Translations under genes and position numbers: made by a program | Notes under the pieces: generated by a model | Told to the model about the DNA's origin: nothing | Databases searched by the model: none | Seen by the model: the letters and a program-made list of their open reading frames with translations, nothing else | Shown: in pieces, positions 48,198-62,049 of the stretch | Numbering within the stretch: the first letter of the stretch is position 1 | How the letters are laid out: each line of letters starts with the position of its first letter | Source: Parasponia andersonii | Lineage: Eukaryota > Streptophyta > Magnoliopsida > Rosales > Cannabaceae | Direction of reading: 5' to 3' | Assembly (NCBI GenBank): GCA_002914805.1 | Contig: JXTB01000121.1 | Location: forward strand, 728,315-792,314 | DNA: 64,000 nucleotides

Positions 48198-48773
48198 GCC
48201 TAACCCTGGAGATGTGATGGAGTTTTGGTGAAGTGCACTTTGCAGTTGAATGCTATATTGTATTTATCTGTTGGTATTTAGAAAAGGGAAACCTAAATGA
48301 CGTGAATATGTAACTCAAAAACTGAGAATAGTAAGCTTAACTTTATGATCGTTTTAACTTGGAGATTCTGTGATCTTAACTTGAGCCTCGCTGTTGTAAC
48401 CTAGGTCCCTGACCACATTGCTTTGTGGAAGCCTGCCTACCTGCAATGTTTTACTAAAAAACCTATGCAATGAAGATGACCGCCGTTCTCGAAAAGTACA
48501 TTCCGTAGATGTAGCTTTTTTTTTCTGTACTTTATCTATGATGAAGATGTTAGAATTTTGACGAAACGCTTTCTGAAACGACATTGCCGTTTTGTCTCAT
48601 CAAATTAATACGAGTATTAAGTGATTCCTGGTTCCATAGACTTGACGGTCTGCCTTAATCGTCGTGCAATTGATCCTAATTGGGATAGAGGTCGAAATGA
48701 TCTCAGTATCAACATGATAATAAGTCCTGTGGTCATTATTAGGGTGTTGTAAAGAACCGTCACTGTATTTTGG

Positions 48774-48774
<1 letters not shown>

Positions 48775-48808
<34 letters not shown>
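48775..48808. repeat. (AT)n microsatellite
   Basis: About 16-17 AT units, uninterrupted. Confidence 0.95.
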
Positions 48809-48811
<3 letters not shown>

Positions 48812-49220
48812 GATCCATAATTCAGGATTTTCATGTAAATTTAAATAGATAAAAAAAATATTAAAAATAAATACAGATTATTTAATATATTTTTATCTCC
48901 ATGTTACTCTAAAAGAAATTCATGATAAATTTTATTTAAAGCGAAACAATACTTATATTCTTTCAAAAAAAAAAAAAAATTTTCATAGAAACCAACCATG
49001 GTTCAACATACCAAGCACATTGATTAAATTATCTTGACCAGAGAGAAACTTCGTAATATGTATGCCACGATACGTTGTCATTAGTAATGATCATAAAACC
49101 AACGAACACCAAAAGACAACATATTTCCTCCAAAAACTGTGTTCATACTTTATACTAATGGATCTATCATTAACTTTCAAAATTTTCTGACATATGTAAT
49201 TGACTTTTGCCCGACTTGTA

Positions 49221-49260
49221 GGTACACTCGCATTCACGTAGGTACACTCGCATTCACGTA
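49221..49260. repeat. Exact tandem duplication of a 20-mer
   Basis: GGTACACTCGCATTCACGTA occurs twice back to back without a mismatch, which suggests a recent slip or repair event. Confidence 0.97.
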
Positions 49261-49360
49261 TATCTATGGTCTATATACAAAAAGAATGGCTGCATTATAT
49301 AATTGGGATCTTTTTATGCCAAACTATAATAACAAAAAAGAGTGGCACAAGAAAGGTAAG

Positions 49361-52300
49361 CTATATTTGAGTCCGTAACCGCATCAATAGGCTCTGCATA
49401 CTTTCAAGTTTCTGGGTAATTTGGCTGATAATAGCAAGATTTGCAGAAGATTCTGAACCTTCTAAATTGCTTGTAAGAGCAGCACACTTGGCTTGTGAAT
49501 CTACAACAGCATGCTCGAGTGAAGCAACTGTTGATTCCAAAGTTAAACGCGAGTTTTCACCATTTAAATTTAATGGAGGGAGCCCAATACTGGCAGCACT
49601 ACTACCCCTGCTGAGCTTTTCTGGGGAGAAAATCTTGTCAATGCCCTCGGTTCCTGCAGATCCATAAATCCCCCGAAGAATAGTATAAATACATATACCA
49701 GCAGAACTTTGATGGCTAGATGAGACAAGAAATAATGCAATTCTTGGATAGTGCTAAAAACCAAGTAGAGTTCTCTTGCTTCGTGGATAGATTTGGACTC
49801 AGAAAATAATGGAAATTCAATTCAGTTAATTAGTTTCAAAATTTGCTCATTTCTCACGAAAGGGTAAAAACATACCAAGATTGCTTAGTTGATTTATTGC
49901 TGCTTGGCCAACGGACCCATCCAGCTTGAGTAGCCTCAGAACTCCAGCAGTTATTCGACCCATTGAGTCAACTTCAGACTTGCACAGAAAAGCAAGGTGT
50001 TGCAGCTCGTCCTTCGTCACTATAGCCTCGATCTATAATGGCAAACGTGTCACAATGCAAAAACATTTTTTTTAAAAAAAAAAAAAGTATCACTTATTTA
50101 CTTTAAAAATTACTTGAAGCTAAAGATCTAATTACCGGCTCCTTGACAGAGAATTTCACGTTTTCCACAATCCATTTCACCATTTCTTCATCAATGTTGT
50201 TCTCTGATATCACAATGCGAGCTTCAACATTTATTCCTGCAACTGTCTCAACAGTCTCTTTCATCCCATTTGCCGGTACCACACCTGAGTGGTTGCCCTT
50301 CTGGGCATAAGGCTTTAAGGTCTGCAAGCCTTCAACACCAACCTGTAAACACTTTCAAAACGTGAGATCATGAATAAAATGCAACTAATTTGCATTTTGT
50401 TATTTGATAGCAAAGCATACTATTCTGGATTTAGAGCATGGATATGTAAACCAATAGAGCTCAGGCATCCGGGAAAAAAAAATAATAATAATAATAATTC
50501 AACTAAGTTTTAGCGATGAATAACAAGATTGCTCCAATTTCAACCAATCTAATGTAAAGTAAGATTACTTTTAGCATAGCCTTCTCAAATGTCCTAACAA
50601 AATGTTCTAAAAAAAATCTTTTGATGTTGATGTTTGTACAATAGGGTATAAGCTTAGATACTTCAATTGACACAAAATTTTCCAATTATTGTGCAAGTAC
50701 TAAATTAGAAAAACGTATTAACACCTTATAAACCTCTTGCAATAACACAATCAACCATAGATGAAAACACTCTTACCGTAACCAATTCAACAGGATATTT
50801 CTTTACTCCATTTGACTTGCCATTCATCAATTTCTTTGGACTACTTTTTGCTTTTACTCGTAGATTCTGAAAACTTGTATGCCAACACCTTTCTTCTCTG
50901 CCCACATGTTCACTACCAGAGAACCACCAACTTTCCGCCATTTCCTGTGCACCTTCAAGAGCAAATAACCAGTTTTTCAACTCTATAGACACATCCACGT
51001 CATCTGGCTTTCCCAAGTGCAAAAGAGCACTTTCTTTCCCATCTCCTGAACTTCCATCTACAGAAAAGTCAAAATTAAAAAGAAAAAAATCTGAATGAAA
51101 CAATTAAATTTAAAAGCAGCAAAGAACAGTTGTCTTCAATTCATTTGTATGCCTTAGTATGTATGACATGTCGCCTATATCAGAACTATTTAAAAGTAAC
51201 CAGAAAATCATTTGTTTCTTACCGTCTTCCAGACTACTAACAACAATAGACGACGAATTGAATAGTTTGGACAATGGTCCTGCCCTTAAGTTATCCAATC
51301 CTTTAGAGAGCCCTTTTCCTGGACCACCATCAGGACCTAGTATTCCGAAGCGATGCAGCAGAGCCTCAGCATAATTCATTCCTCCGCCTAGGCGAACACC
51401 CGAAATACAAGCTGACACATTCAAAGAATGACACTCTATATCTTCTACATTCAAAGGAATGACATGTTCAACGGTTATATCGAGGAATGGATCAACAAAA
51501 GCAATCCTATTTGGTTTTTGGTTTTTTTTATTATGTACCCAAAGAACAGCTTTTAGCTGAGGGTATCCATTCCCACACATAGAAAGACCATTTTCATTGG
51601 AAATTAACGCTGTACCATTCTGATAAGCCAAGTTACCCTCAGTATCAACACAGTCCATCTCAACATTATCCCAGCGTAGGGTGGATGAAACAGCAATCGC
51701 ACCACCAAGGGTTCTGTGAGTAACTTTGATAAATAGATCATTTCCAACAAACTGTACCAGAGGCATTCCCTGAATATCCATGGAACAAGACTCCAAAAAT
51801 CTAAGCTGAAGGTTTTGGACCGCTAAACTTACTCCTGTATCACTAGGAACCTTATCCATCAGCCTTCCATGAGAAGATCTCTTACTGCTTTTCTTTTGCC
51901 TGGCATTTTTTCCAATGAGAACAATCTTCTCACTAACTCTGCCAAAGTATGCATAAAGATCCAGGACAAAAAATAATTGTTCAACCGAAGTATTTGACAA
52001 ATATTGTTCACAAGCAACCCCTATTCTGACAATACCACCTGGAGGAGGTACATTTGTCAATGGGCTCCCATCAGCAGTTACCATGGCTACCTCAATACGA
52101 GCATCTTTCACCTCAACACATCTCCACAGGCCAGAGGCGCAGTTAAGTGAACTCTGAAATCCAGTTAATCCTGTTGATGTCTCAAGAGACAAACTAAGAT
52201 CTGATGCTCCAGTAGTCCATTTCTTTTGACTGGCATCAACAGGTTGCACTTCCCAGAGACAAAAGCAAGCGGGATCCTTCTCCAGGTTCAGTAGCTTTAA

Positions 52301-55300
52301 TTTTAGTGAAGGCGACTCTGAGAAGAACAAATTCTCAATATGAAGCCTTGCTCCAGTAAAGGAGTTCTGGACTACAATATTCTCAGGACTACCCAATTTG
52401 GCTGGATCCAAAGGAACGGTAACATCTAGCTCCTTGAGATTGAAGATAAATGAATTTATGGAGAAATCTGGTAAAACGGTACCAGGATTGACTACAACTC
52501 CATCAGCAAGGAAAGAAGATATACGCAAACAGGATTCTTCTTGAAGATGAATCTGACCATAAAATGTCAAGATTATACTTCAGAAACTTATCAGAAAGAA
52601 GGAAATATAAGATAAAAGAAAAGAGACCAGCCATAGAAGTACTTAAACACATACCATAAGAGGTTGACAGTTGATAACTGTTTGTGAAGCAAACAATGGT
52701 GGAACAGGGGAGGGCTTTATTTGAAGAGAATGGAGAGATAATAGAGGGACACCCTCAATTAACTGCCACTGCTGCTCTCCCAGAGGATATATGGGAGGGC
52801 AGAAGTTCTTAGCTGTCAAGAAAAATCATAGAATCAACTTTAAAGAGAGAATGGACCTGTAACATACATTAGGCCACAGGATTATATCTCATTTTCTCAA
52901 CATGATGTGTCTCTAAACTTCAAACTCTTACCAAACTCAGGAACAGGCACGGGTTCTTTTGCAGAAGCATGCATTGATGGTTGCACTAAGGTGCATGGAG
53001 GCCGTGAAAAAGTATCCCTACATTCCGAGCCACACAGCATTATTAAACCTCTTTCGCAACTATTTACAAACATCCTACCTTATACTTTTAACTCTATCAC
53101 AAAAACTTAATCAGTTAATTAACTGGTTTAACAATAAAACTCTGAATGCTATGAGAAATACAAAATCATTATTTTTTGCTGCAGAATCCAAAATATCAAT
53201 CTCAAAGGTAAGCAACAGAAATAAACAAATGGAAACGTTAGCCATGCCTTAACCTTGTTCCCAGCAAAAAGAACTTAGATAAAGTATTTTAGTGAAAAGT
53301 TAAAAGTTCTAGACAAAGTTAAAAAGTTCCTTGTATAACTGAATCACATTGATAAAATTATGTGATGGCTGTACCTGACAAAATGTCAATCTCAAAGGTA
53401 AGCAACAGAAATAAACAAATTGAAACTTTAGTTATGCCTTACCTTGTTCCCAGCAAAAAGAACTTAGATAAAGTACTTTAGCACAAAGTTAAATGTTCCA
53501 GATAAAGTTTAAAAATTCCTTGCATAAATGAATCACATCAAAAAAATTATGTGATGGCTGTACCTGAAAATAAAGAAACAAAACACAAGACATGTATATG
53601 CTAAAGCAATACCAAGAATAAAATAAAAAGCTGGTCGTGCTATAGAACATACTCAACATCTAAATTAAACCAAGAGAATAGTCATTATGAAATATTCCAC
53701 CAGCATCAACCTCATGAGAGAGTTGAAATAAAAAAAGGCTCACCTTAAAAATAGTCCAGAAATCATGACCTTGGTCAAGTTATTGTCATTTTCTCCATCA
53801 GAAACGCTGGCCTACAAAGCAAAGTAGGTTCAAAAATAAAATCTTGACTTCTTATAAAAAATAAAAGTGAAAAATCTTGACAACAAAAATGAACACGGCA
53901 CTGCAGAGACACTACTGATTCCATACCACAGGAGACCACATCCCGAGTATTTATGCGATTTAGAAGCACTTAAGCATGGAATGCAAATCATTACAAAATA
54001 TTCTAATTTTCAACAAACTTGAAAGGAACTGGGGTTTGTTGCTCAAAGTACTCCAGCGCACTTCTTGATTCTTTATGTATTTTATCAACTAGCATATCGA
54101 CATTGAAGTAATAGTAATGTATGGAATTTCTTTAAACTCGTGTCAGAATTTGATATTAATGCCTTCATGTAAGGGCATGCACTCTCTAGATTAGATTTAT
54201 GTTTGACCTAGTTCCATATATTAAACTAGCATACAAGTTTTTCATCTTCTTCTTCTTCTTCTTCTTTTTTATTTTTTCATTTGTTTTTTCTTTTGGAAAA
54301 GGATCCATGCAAATTCAATGTTGCTTAAATTTTTACCAACTATTTAGGAAACGTGGGAGAAGAACTTTCAACCAGAATATAATAATAAAGTCAATAAAAA
54401 GATGAAAATATAGACATTTCGCAGACTACATACCCGAGAAAAGAAGAGAGACTGCATCAAAAGTTCAAGCTGAAATTCTGCAAGTAAATTGAAATTGTTT
54501 CATAATGTTAGCTAAAAACATATGTTTTCCTGGAAAAAATACGACACTTAGGACTACTGAAAACCATTATGGGAGATCATTAAGTAAATTTAAACAAAAC
54601 CTTAACCTCTACCAACAAGCTACAGCCATATTGATCATTTTGACCATATGTACATAGTGTGTAAATGTATCTGTATGTTATATATACCAAGCTACCAATA
54701 AAACCATGGGTCTGTGTGTGTATAAAATGTGGATGCTGGCAATAATAATTGGAAATCATTAGATAACTAATCAATAACCAAATTCCAAGGACAAGCACAA
54801 ACCAGCATCCTTAATACATAGAAATATGTGGTCAACAACAATAGAGATGAGAGAACGTCCAGCTGCTTCTATGGATCTCTGCGACATAAAGAAAAAACTT
54901 AAATGAGAATTAACATAATAAGTAAGCAAGACAATATTCTCTGAATAGATTAAAGGTAACTGAAACCTGCTGAGCCTTTGGATCAACATCTCCTCTATTT
55001 AAACAGACATATAATCCTGTCAAAAATCGGAGAAGAGCACGTAATCCTGCCACATAATTATACCTTAGTGTCATGCTACATCTTTTATACATTTAATTCA
55101 AACAGTTAAACAAGTAACCCAAAAAGGTTATGCTATTCACCGGTTTCACTTTTTTTTTTTTTTTCCAGTGAGAAACAAGATTTGTATTATAAGAATAAAT
55201 AAAACAAAATCAAAGTGGATACAAAATCCACCCGGAAAACAAAATTACAACAGAGGAGCTATTCACCGGGTTCACTTAGTGCGGGGCAAATGGCTTCTGT

Positions 55301-58259
55301 AATATGTAACTGAACTTCAAGTCCAAGTGGACTATTTAACTCAGTCCTTTGAACTGTAATCTGGTCATGGTTCCAAGATGCATTAAGTACAGCACAAAAA
55401 TCCATACAGTTTCTCTAGCATCAGATAATGTAAAGAACAAAGCAAAATTTATAAACAATCAAACTTAATGTCAGATATGACTTACATAAGCTTCTCCAGA
55501 GATTCCTTCTATGAAACGCTCCCCGCCAAAGAAAGCTCGTTTTGCACCATCATCATCTCTCTGGTTTCCCCCCTCTTGAGAGCATGCTACATTAGCATCC
55601 ATGAACATATCAGGATGAGGCAAGAGATCAATAGACAGTGACTCCCACTCAAGTTTCTGGTAGGAAAAGCATATAATCATTAGTACTAACCCAAGTGTGA
55701 GTGAGAAACATTAGAGAACAGTAGCCATAATATATGCATACACTAGAGAAGCAAGTTAAAGACACATGCAACATGCTTGGACCTATTCAAGGAAAACAGC
55801 TGGGGGAAACCAAATATAAAAACATAGATACATTCACATATGAAAGGAATATCTATCTGATGCAAAAGACTGTAAAATTACTTTGAACACATATATGAAC
55901 GTTTTGTCATTTGAGAAGTCTCGTGCCTCCTTAAGATTTACAACCTGTTACAGTAAATGTGATGAGTTAAGCAGCTGAAAGTATAGAATGTGGTTGTGAA
56001 ATCACTTGTAAGCATAATCAACGTATTACCTGCCAATCTTCATTAGTCGTATACAACAAAAGGTTGCGTATAGTGATGGATGCTAGAGGAGACACCCTAT
56101 TAAAAAGCAAGGATAAAATTGAAGGCAGGTGCAGGGATCCACCAGTAAGCAATATAACTTCAAAAGGAAATTTCAATAAATCAGGCTACAATTACTATCA
56201 TTTCTAAAGTCATCAAGAAATATCATAGGAAACATCGTCGCTCCACGTCAAATGTCCAGAAAGGTCTTAGAGGCTGATAGGATCGATAAAAGCTTTTAAA
56301 CCTCGTGCAATAGACCTCTAGCATATTTTTCCGCAAACATTATGATGAAATTTCAAAGTAATCGGCACACCTCGGTAAACCACTGCTAGAAAATTTTGCA
56401 CTCGGCAGTTATAAAGAATTCATTTTGGTACAGGGAGTATTTTACACTAATTCAGAATTCTAGAGAGAATCTTATCAAAAATTACCATCTCAATTCAGTA
56501 ACATGTTGCATTGCTATGCAGACTATTCATTACTAATGCCATGCTCGAAACATAAAAAGAAAACTAAACATCCAAAGGTAATAAGAAATTACCAACTCGC
56601 CCCCCCTTGCTGTCGAGCACCTCCACGAGTTTCAAGTAGAAGATTGACGGTACGAATCTCCACGGTCATTCCATCTGCAATCTGATAGACTAAAAGGTCA
56701 ATTCATATCTTAATGCAAGTAGGTATTTCTATTTGCTCTTTGAGACACCCAAATACAGTGCTTTTAGGCTTGCATGAGGCATAAGACTCTTAAGAAAGGC
56801 CTTGTGAACAAAATTCCGAAAATATATCCAATCTGTCCCTAGAACAATGATGACCAGAAAGTGAAGTTACTGTAAATGAAATAAGAAAGTGGGAGAGCAA
56901 GGGAACACAAGCATGAAACTGGAACTAGTTCAAAGAATTTATTAAACGCTTGTGTAATTTTTTTTAAAAGGGTAATAATAAATCTCTCTTTATATCCAGG
57001 AGAAAAATGAATAAATAACTTTGGGAAAGCAGGGAGTAGCAAAGTGCAATTCTTAATCCATTGCTGAAACACATAAGTTCCATGGTCAAGTATCGACGGA
57101 GTTTTGGCGATTCCATGTTTTAGCATTCCTTACTTCCGTTAGTTAACGAAAAATTGATTAATTGAAAGCATCTTATCAGAGACAAATGTCAATTACCTAA
57201 AAAGCTACGTCCTTTTCATTGGGCAACATCACCCTGTAGATGTATTCACCCAATATTATAAATTTATCGTTACCACCACATAATTGAATTCATTATCGAA
57301 ATTGCAAAGAGTCCAGTTCATTTGAGGACAATAAAATAGCAACTCTTGAATTTGAAATAACAAACATAACTTGATTACACAAAAGATAGAAGCCAACCTT
57401 ATCGGCGAATCCATAACCACTACCCTTTGCAGAGCTAGAGGGTGATGGCGAACTGCAATACAAAGGATGTATTAGCAGCTTAGAGTTGAAACCTCATCTG
57501 AATCTTCAGAAGAATATCGAGCGACTATAAATAGCATTACCTGCTTGGGCTTCTACATGCGTCTACATCTGGATTCTCCTCTAAAACCAAATCAAGCCTA
57601 TCGATTTGCACGATTATCGGCTCTACTTGTACATTGCTTACAGATGGGAGCTAGTAAGCCACAAAAACAATGTTGATCAATTAGCCATCCCGAATTCCCA
57701 ATAAACTTAGAAAACAATAAAAACCATCGTTCAAAATCAGCAAAAGGTTTCATTCTCCATCGATTTCACACCCGAAAATTGAAAAACTAACTAAATTACC
57801 TCTCTTTACACTCTAAATGTCAGAACTTCAAAATTCAAATTACATTCCAAATCCAACTTCCTTGCAGTTCTCAGCAAGCAAATACCGAATTCACCATATA
57901 ATAAGGTAAAAGACGATAACAATTCGAATAACCTTATGGAATAAATTCAAGATTAAGAATCAATCACCAACCACAATCTCCAATTTTCCGACTTTCGCCG
58001 TGGTCACATTCAGCGCAGGCGGAAATCCAACGCTAGAATGCAAAGCATCACCATTTATATCTGCCAAAACTCCAATCCAAATCACAAAACAAACCCTAGC
58101 GAAACCAAAACAAATCAAAAAAACAAAATTGATCGCTGAAAATTTACCCAAATTGGATAGCTGAACGGTCCTTCCCTGCAACTTGAATTGGTCCCTGGAG
58201 AAGGATTTCAGCCAGTACTTGAGAGTGTACTCCAGAGCCCGAGCCAGTATCGACTCCAT
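49361..58259 (-). CDS. Chorein-N protein, UHRF1BP1/BLTP3-like bridge lipid-transfer protein
   Basis: Twenty exons in transcript order: 58259-58148, 58060-57972, 57650-57541, 57452-57398, 56681-56593, 56096-56030, 55944-55882, 55656-55486, 55360-55267, 55046-54967, 54878-54803, 54477-54434, 53811-53744, 53017-52932, 52812-52655, 52552-51223, 51057-50777, 50342-50136, 50032-49876, 49653-49361. All are GT..AG and in phase, giving 1209 residues. The N-terminus (MESILARALEYTLKYWLKSF then the SNLDING junction) is a chorein N-domain as in VPS13/ATG2/UHRF1BP1 proteins. These form hydrophobic grooves that carry lipids at membrane contacts. The large exon encodes residues about 455-897 (beta-rich). A C-terminal coiled coil is likely at about 1130-1205 (LTLESTVASLEHAVVDSQAK, ISQITQKLESMQSLLMRLR). 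The plant homolog is At3g20720-like; its cargo and site are not known from sequence. Intron 9 contains a LINE insertion and intron 13 a 190-bp duplication. Confidence 0.93.
53191..53568. repeat. 190-bp tandem duplication in intron 13 of the BLTP3-like gene
   Basis: 53191-53380 and 53381-53568 align along their length, both running from AATRTCAATCTCAAAGGTAA to GTGATGGCTGTACCTGA, with scattered differences. It lies wholly in the intron. Confidence 0.9.
55132..55276 (-). mobile_element. 5'-truncated LINE-type insertion with 19-bp target duplication at a splice donor
   Basis: GCTATTCACCGGTTTCACT at 55132-55150 and GCTATTCACCGGGTTCACT at 55258-55276 match in 18 of 19 bases and flank a 107-bp insert. 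On the minus strand the insert ends in a GG-A run (about 14-16 A), so it is a poly-A retroposon in the same sense as the gene. Its body, AATACAAATCTTGTTTCTCA before the tail, looks like the 3' end of a plant L1-type LINE. The duplicated segment contains the exon 9/intron 9 donor (CCGG|GTGAATAGC type), so a second donor-like copy now sits downstream in the intron. Confidence 0.8.
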
Positions 58260-59189
58260 TGCCGCTCAAAAACGCAGAAGCTTCAACACTTCCAGCTCGA
58301 ACCTTCGAGAAGCTGCTTTTTCTTCCCGAGGAGGCAAAGTCTGGTCGGGTAGTCCGGGCCCTTCCAGATCTAACGAATTCGAAAATGCCGAAGCTCGATC
58401 GCGGATTCGAAAATGGCACTTCTGAGCTGCTTTTTCCGAGAATTTTGAAGCTTTTTTTTTTTTTTTGGGTTCAGGAGGCCAGGTCAGGTGAGGTCAGTGG
58501 GGGAATCTCAGAAACAGTTGGGTTGGGGGGTGGTGAGGAATGAGGAAGGAAGGGTGAGAGGCACGTGCGAGAGAGGTCTCTCCATGTACGTGCGGCACGT
58601 GCGAGAGAAGAAAATGGTATTGGATCTTGGATCTTGGGTCTCTTACACTACATGCCATACGATGTGTTCTGACACTTTGTGTGTGTGTGTGTGTGTGTGC
58701 ATAGGCGTGTCAGAAGGTGGATTTGTCGGCGTGCCTTCGTATTTTGGAAAAGCGGTTCTTCTAGGATTTATTCCCTCGGCATTCTCAATTCCGCCAATAA
58801 AAATTATTTATCTATAAATTTTCGCGCTTTGAAGGTTTTTTTTTTTTAAAAAAAAAAATTTATTTTTTTTCTTTTTTAATTGTGGATTTGTGTAGAGCCC
58901 AATACGTCAATTTATATTTTGATAGCTTGTAACATAATTATAATTACTGTGTATTCTTGTTTGTGACTGAATCACATAATGTTTAATCAAAATTATGATG
59001 TGTCAATTAATGTAATCTTTAGAGCATATCAATTAGGAAATAGCTATTAATGGAATAATATTTTCCTTTTTCTTTTTGAATTAGAAGTTATGATACATTC
59101 GATGGAGTCCAACGAACTACTAATAATTGATAAGTATATTGTGGATAGCTTTTTTTTCATACTTTACATGAGAATCTCAGGTAGGATTG

Positions 59190-59265
59190 TTACTATAATT
59201 TGCTAAATTAATTTATAAACACATTTATTACTACAATTTGCTAAATTAATTTACAAACACATTTT
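59190..59265. repeat. Tandem duplication, two 38-bp units
   Basis: TTACTATAATTTGCTAAATT and its continuation are repeated at once with two or three changes (59190-59227 and 59228-59265). Confidence 0.9.
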
Positions 59266-60084
59266 GCCAATACCAACTAATAAATTGCGCAAACAAAAAT
59301 AAAACAATTGATAAACAATTTGAAAGTGACCATTTTGGTTTTTTACATCTCATGTTTATGTATAATAGATCCAAACTTGTCAATAATCTATATACCGGGA
59401 AGTAACGGTGTTGATTTTGGCCTACGATTCATATGCAACATGTGCAAACCTCGCTCTTTTTTCTTATGTTATCTGTAAATCTCAGTGCCTTTTCACCTTT
59501 ATAAAATGTATTAAAGTATATTTTTTATTGAAAAACAATTAAAATACACATTTAGAATTAGACAAACCCGATCCTTTTTTTTCGGTTACATGTTAAAATA
59601 CACATCATATTGGTTACATATGATATGTCTGTTTCTTAGTGTGTCACAAATGTTGCGTAGCTCTCATCATCTCATATTAAAATATAAATGTGACATAACG
59701 ATAGTTGTATCATTCCTCTTTCAGATATTACATTCAGTTGGCCATCAAAACCCAGCCCTTTTATATTTATTTATTTATTTTTGACAAAATCAAGATACTG
59801 CATTACTGGCATTAAAGCCCAACTTTAAAGAGACGTTAATGTCTACGTGAGAAAGCCATCATTGATTTAATTATTATTCTTATCATCATGAAACTTAAAG
59901 CGTAATAATTAAAAAGAAAAAGTATAAAATAAAGTAAAAAAAGAGACTTGAAAGTATAGTATGCATGGGGATTAGCGCTGCGTGCTGAATGTACTTTATT
60001 ATTATTTTAATTGGACCCATGACATACATAGCATGATATGTTAATAACCGAAATGAATTTAAGTCGTGTGCTGTTGATATACCT

Positions 60085-60222
60085 AGATCATCTATTTATA
60101 TGGGGTTTGCCGTGGGACTTATATGAAGCTCACCTCACGTAAATGAACGGTCCAGATCATCCATTTATATGGAATTTACCGTCGGACTTATATAAACCTC
60201 AATGGACGATTCAGATACGTCA
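60085..60222. repeat. Imperfect tandem duplication, about 69-bp unit
   Basis: AGATCATCTATTTATATGGG at 60085 and AGATCATCCATTTATATGGA at 60154. Both are followed by a GGACTTATAT(A/G)AA-type stretch and ACGGTCCAGAT/ACGATTCAGAT. Confidence 0.8.
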
Positions 60223-60460
60223 ATCCTCGGCTGAATTGTACGATACAAAGGATGATTGATGAGTTTATTGCTTGTTTTTTTATGTTGCTTTACAAAGTAG
60301 TCCTACGTAATTTCAACAATGGCGGCAAGTGGACATGTTTTTAAAGCCTCTTTCTCCGGAAAAGAGAAGACTGTGTTGACAACTGGGACATTTTTTGGTG
60401 CTCTTGGCAAAATAACCGGATGAGGCTCTTTAAAAGAGAGGTCCGTTTTTATAAATGATG

Positions 60461-60599
60461 TTGCAAAATAGCTTGTATATTCCAAGTGTAAAGCCTAATT
60501 TTTATTCAGTATAAAAATTGATACGCTCCGAATATATAGAACTCGATAAAGTTATACAAAATATAAAAGCTTATATACACCGTCACATACCGACATTTA
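60461..60599 (+). repeat. Dispersed repeat, copy 1 (pair with 63232-63437)
   Basis: GTTGCAAAATAGCTTGTATA, then CCAAGTGTAAAG..TAATTT, a TTCAGTATAAAAATTGATA-like stretch and finally ATATACACC..GACATTTA occur in the same order in both copies. It ends near 60599. It may be the tail of an unclassified mobile element or of a duplicated gene. Confidence 0.65.
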
Positions 60600-62049
60600 C
60601 TAGTGAATTGCAAGTTTGCATTGAACAAAGAGACACCTACTCCAATTTCTCACATTTTGGCTGCTGGGCCGAGGCTAAGTAATCCAATATGTTAGCCCAA
60701 AATAGTGTTAATATGGACCCCGTAATGGGCCGAACTTAGGTCACCGTTCCTAGCTTTACATCTTTTTTTCGCTCTGGCTATGGAATAAAAGGATTTGGTC
60801 CTTTTTAAAAAATATATACATTTATTAATATTGTTATTACTTTTTCTCAAAGAATTCTGTGGAATTTAACCAAAAACCAAAGGCAAAATGGCATTCTTTA
60901 GTCTTTACTACAAAGTAAGGCATCCAAGGAGAGCACGGTTAGGATAAGAACTTCCGAGACCTAGCTAACTTGGACACAAGTCACAAACACCAAGCAAATA
61001 ACAAGCTTGCATTTGGATCATATTTGATCTTATGAGTGCTTTCATTATGCGAGGGAAATTTCTCGAATTATAATTATAAAGTGACGCTTTCTAATTCAAT
61101 GCATTCTTTTATGCATGGTGTTTTATTACTATATACTATAGACTAAGACTACCAATTTTTTTTTTTTTTTTTGGTCAGAGTGGATTAAACTGAAAGAAAA
61201 AACTAATTAAAATAAGTCACACGAACATATTTGAAGTTTTATATTATATAGATTTTTCAGACGACAATAAAAAAACAATGCAATTGCTCTCTAGAAAAAA
61301 CAAAGAAAAGACCTCAATTATATAACTTCCGAGAAATATATAAATCACGTTTAGTTCATCAACTCAATATCATTCAAGTAAAATATTTAGTATTTGTTTT
61401 AATAATTCTAATTTTTTCATTTAAATGGTTCATCAAAATATATATTTGTTTCAACAATTTATTTTTTTTATTTAAATGGTTCATCAATTACATCAATTAT
61501 TAAAATATGTTTTTTCTTCTTGGAATAAGAGTGGTACTCCTCTCTTATTAGATTATCTCTAAGCATTAATCAATATCGAACTTAGCCCAATAAAAATATT
61601 ATTGATTTTTACTATTTTTCTGTAACAGCAAAAGGATCCTTATATTAATTTACTTTTTTAAAAAATATATATATACCTTTAAAAGAATTATAAACGAGAA
61701 TAAAAGACAACATTTAGTGTAGTTAAGCTCTTTTCTCATTTGTACAACTTTTAACTTTTTATATAATCGATTTAAAATTAGAGAAAGCAAAAGATAAGGC
61801 AATGTCAGCAAAACTGCAAAGGCCACCAACTATAAAAATGAAAAAATAGAGAATATAATATGCTAAGGTTTTTTTTTTCCTATTCACAAATCAATTTTAA
61901 ACAAATTTTATGTCCAGAAGAAGCTTGACATATACAATTAATACAAAGGTATTATATTATTGCTGAAAACTAAAGTACATGGCCGTCTAAATCAAGAGCT
62001 ATTTTTATAATTTATAATTTTACCAAAACCATTAGTACTAATTTCTACG

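Larger units (their letters stand above)
48198..49360. other. Intergenic region between two convergent genes
   Basis: Holds the 3' flanks of FIE and of the minus-strand BLTP3-like gene. It contains a (TA)n run at 48775-48808, an A run near 48965 and an exact 20-bp tandem duplication at 49221-49260. No gene seen. Confidence 0.6.

Noticed and set aside
48600-48818. 72-codon minus-strand ORF starting in the AT microsatellite
   Set aside because: It starts within a simple repeat (repeated YI) and has no homology signal.
60303-60485. 60-codon minus-strand ORF and a 46-codon plus-strand ORF at 60319
   Set aside because: Neither has a domain, and composition and frame give no support.
61150-61170. 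Poly-T run followed by GGTCAGAGTGG as a second LINE insertion
   Set aside because: No matching target duplication was found around it.
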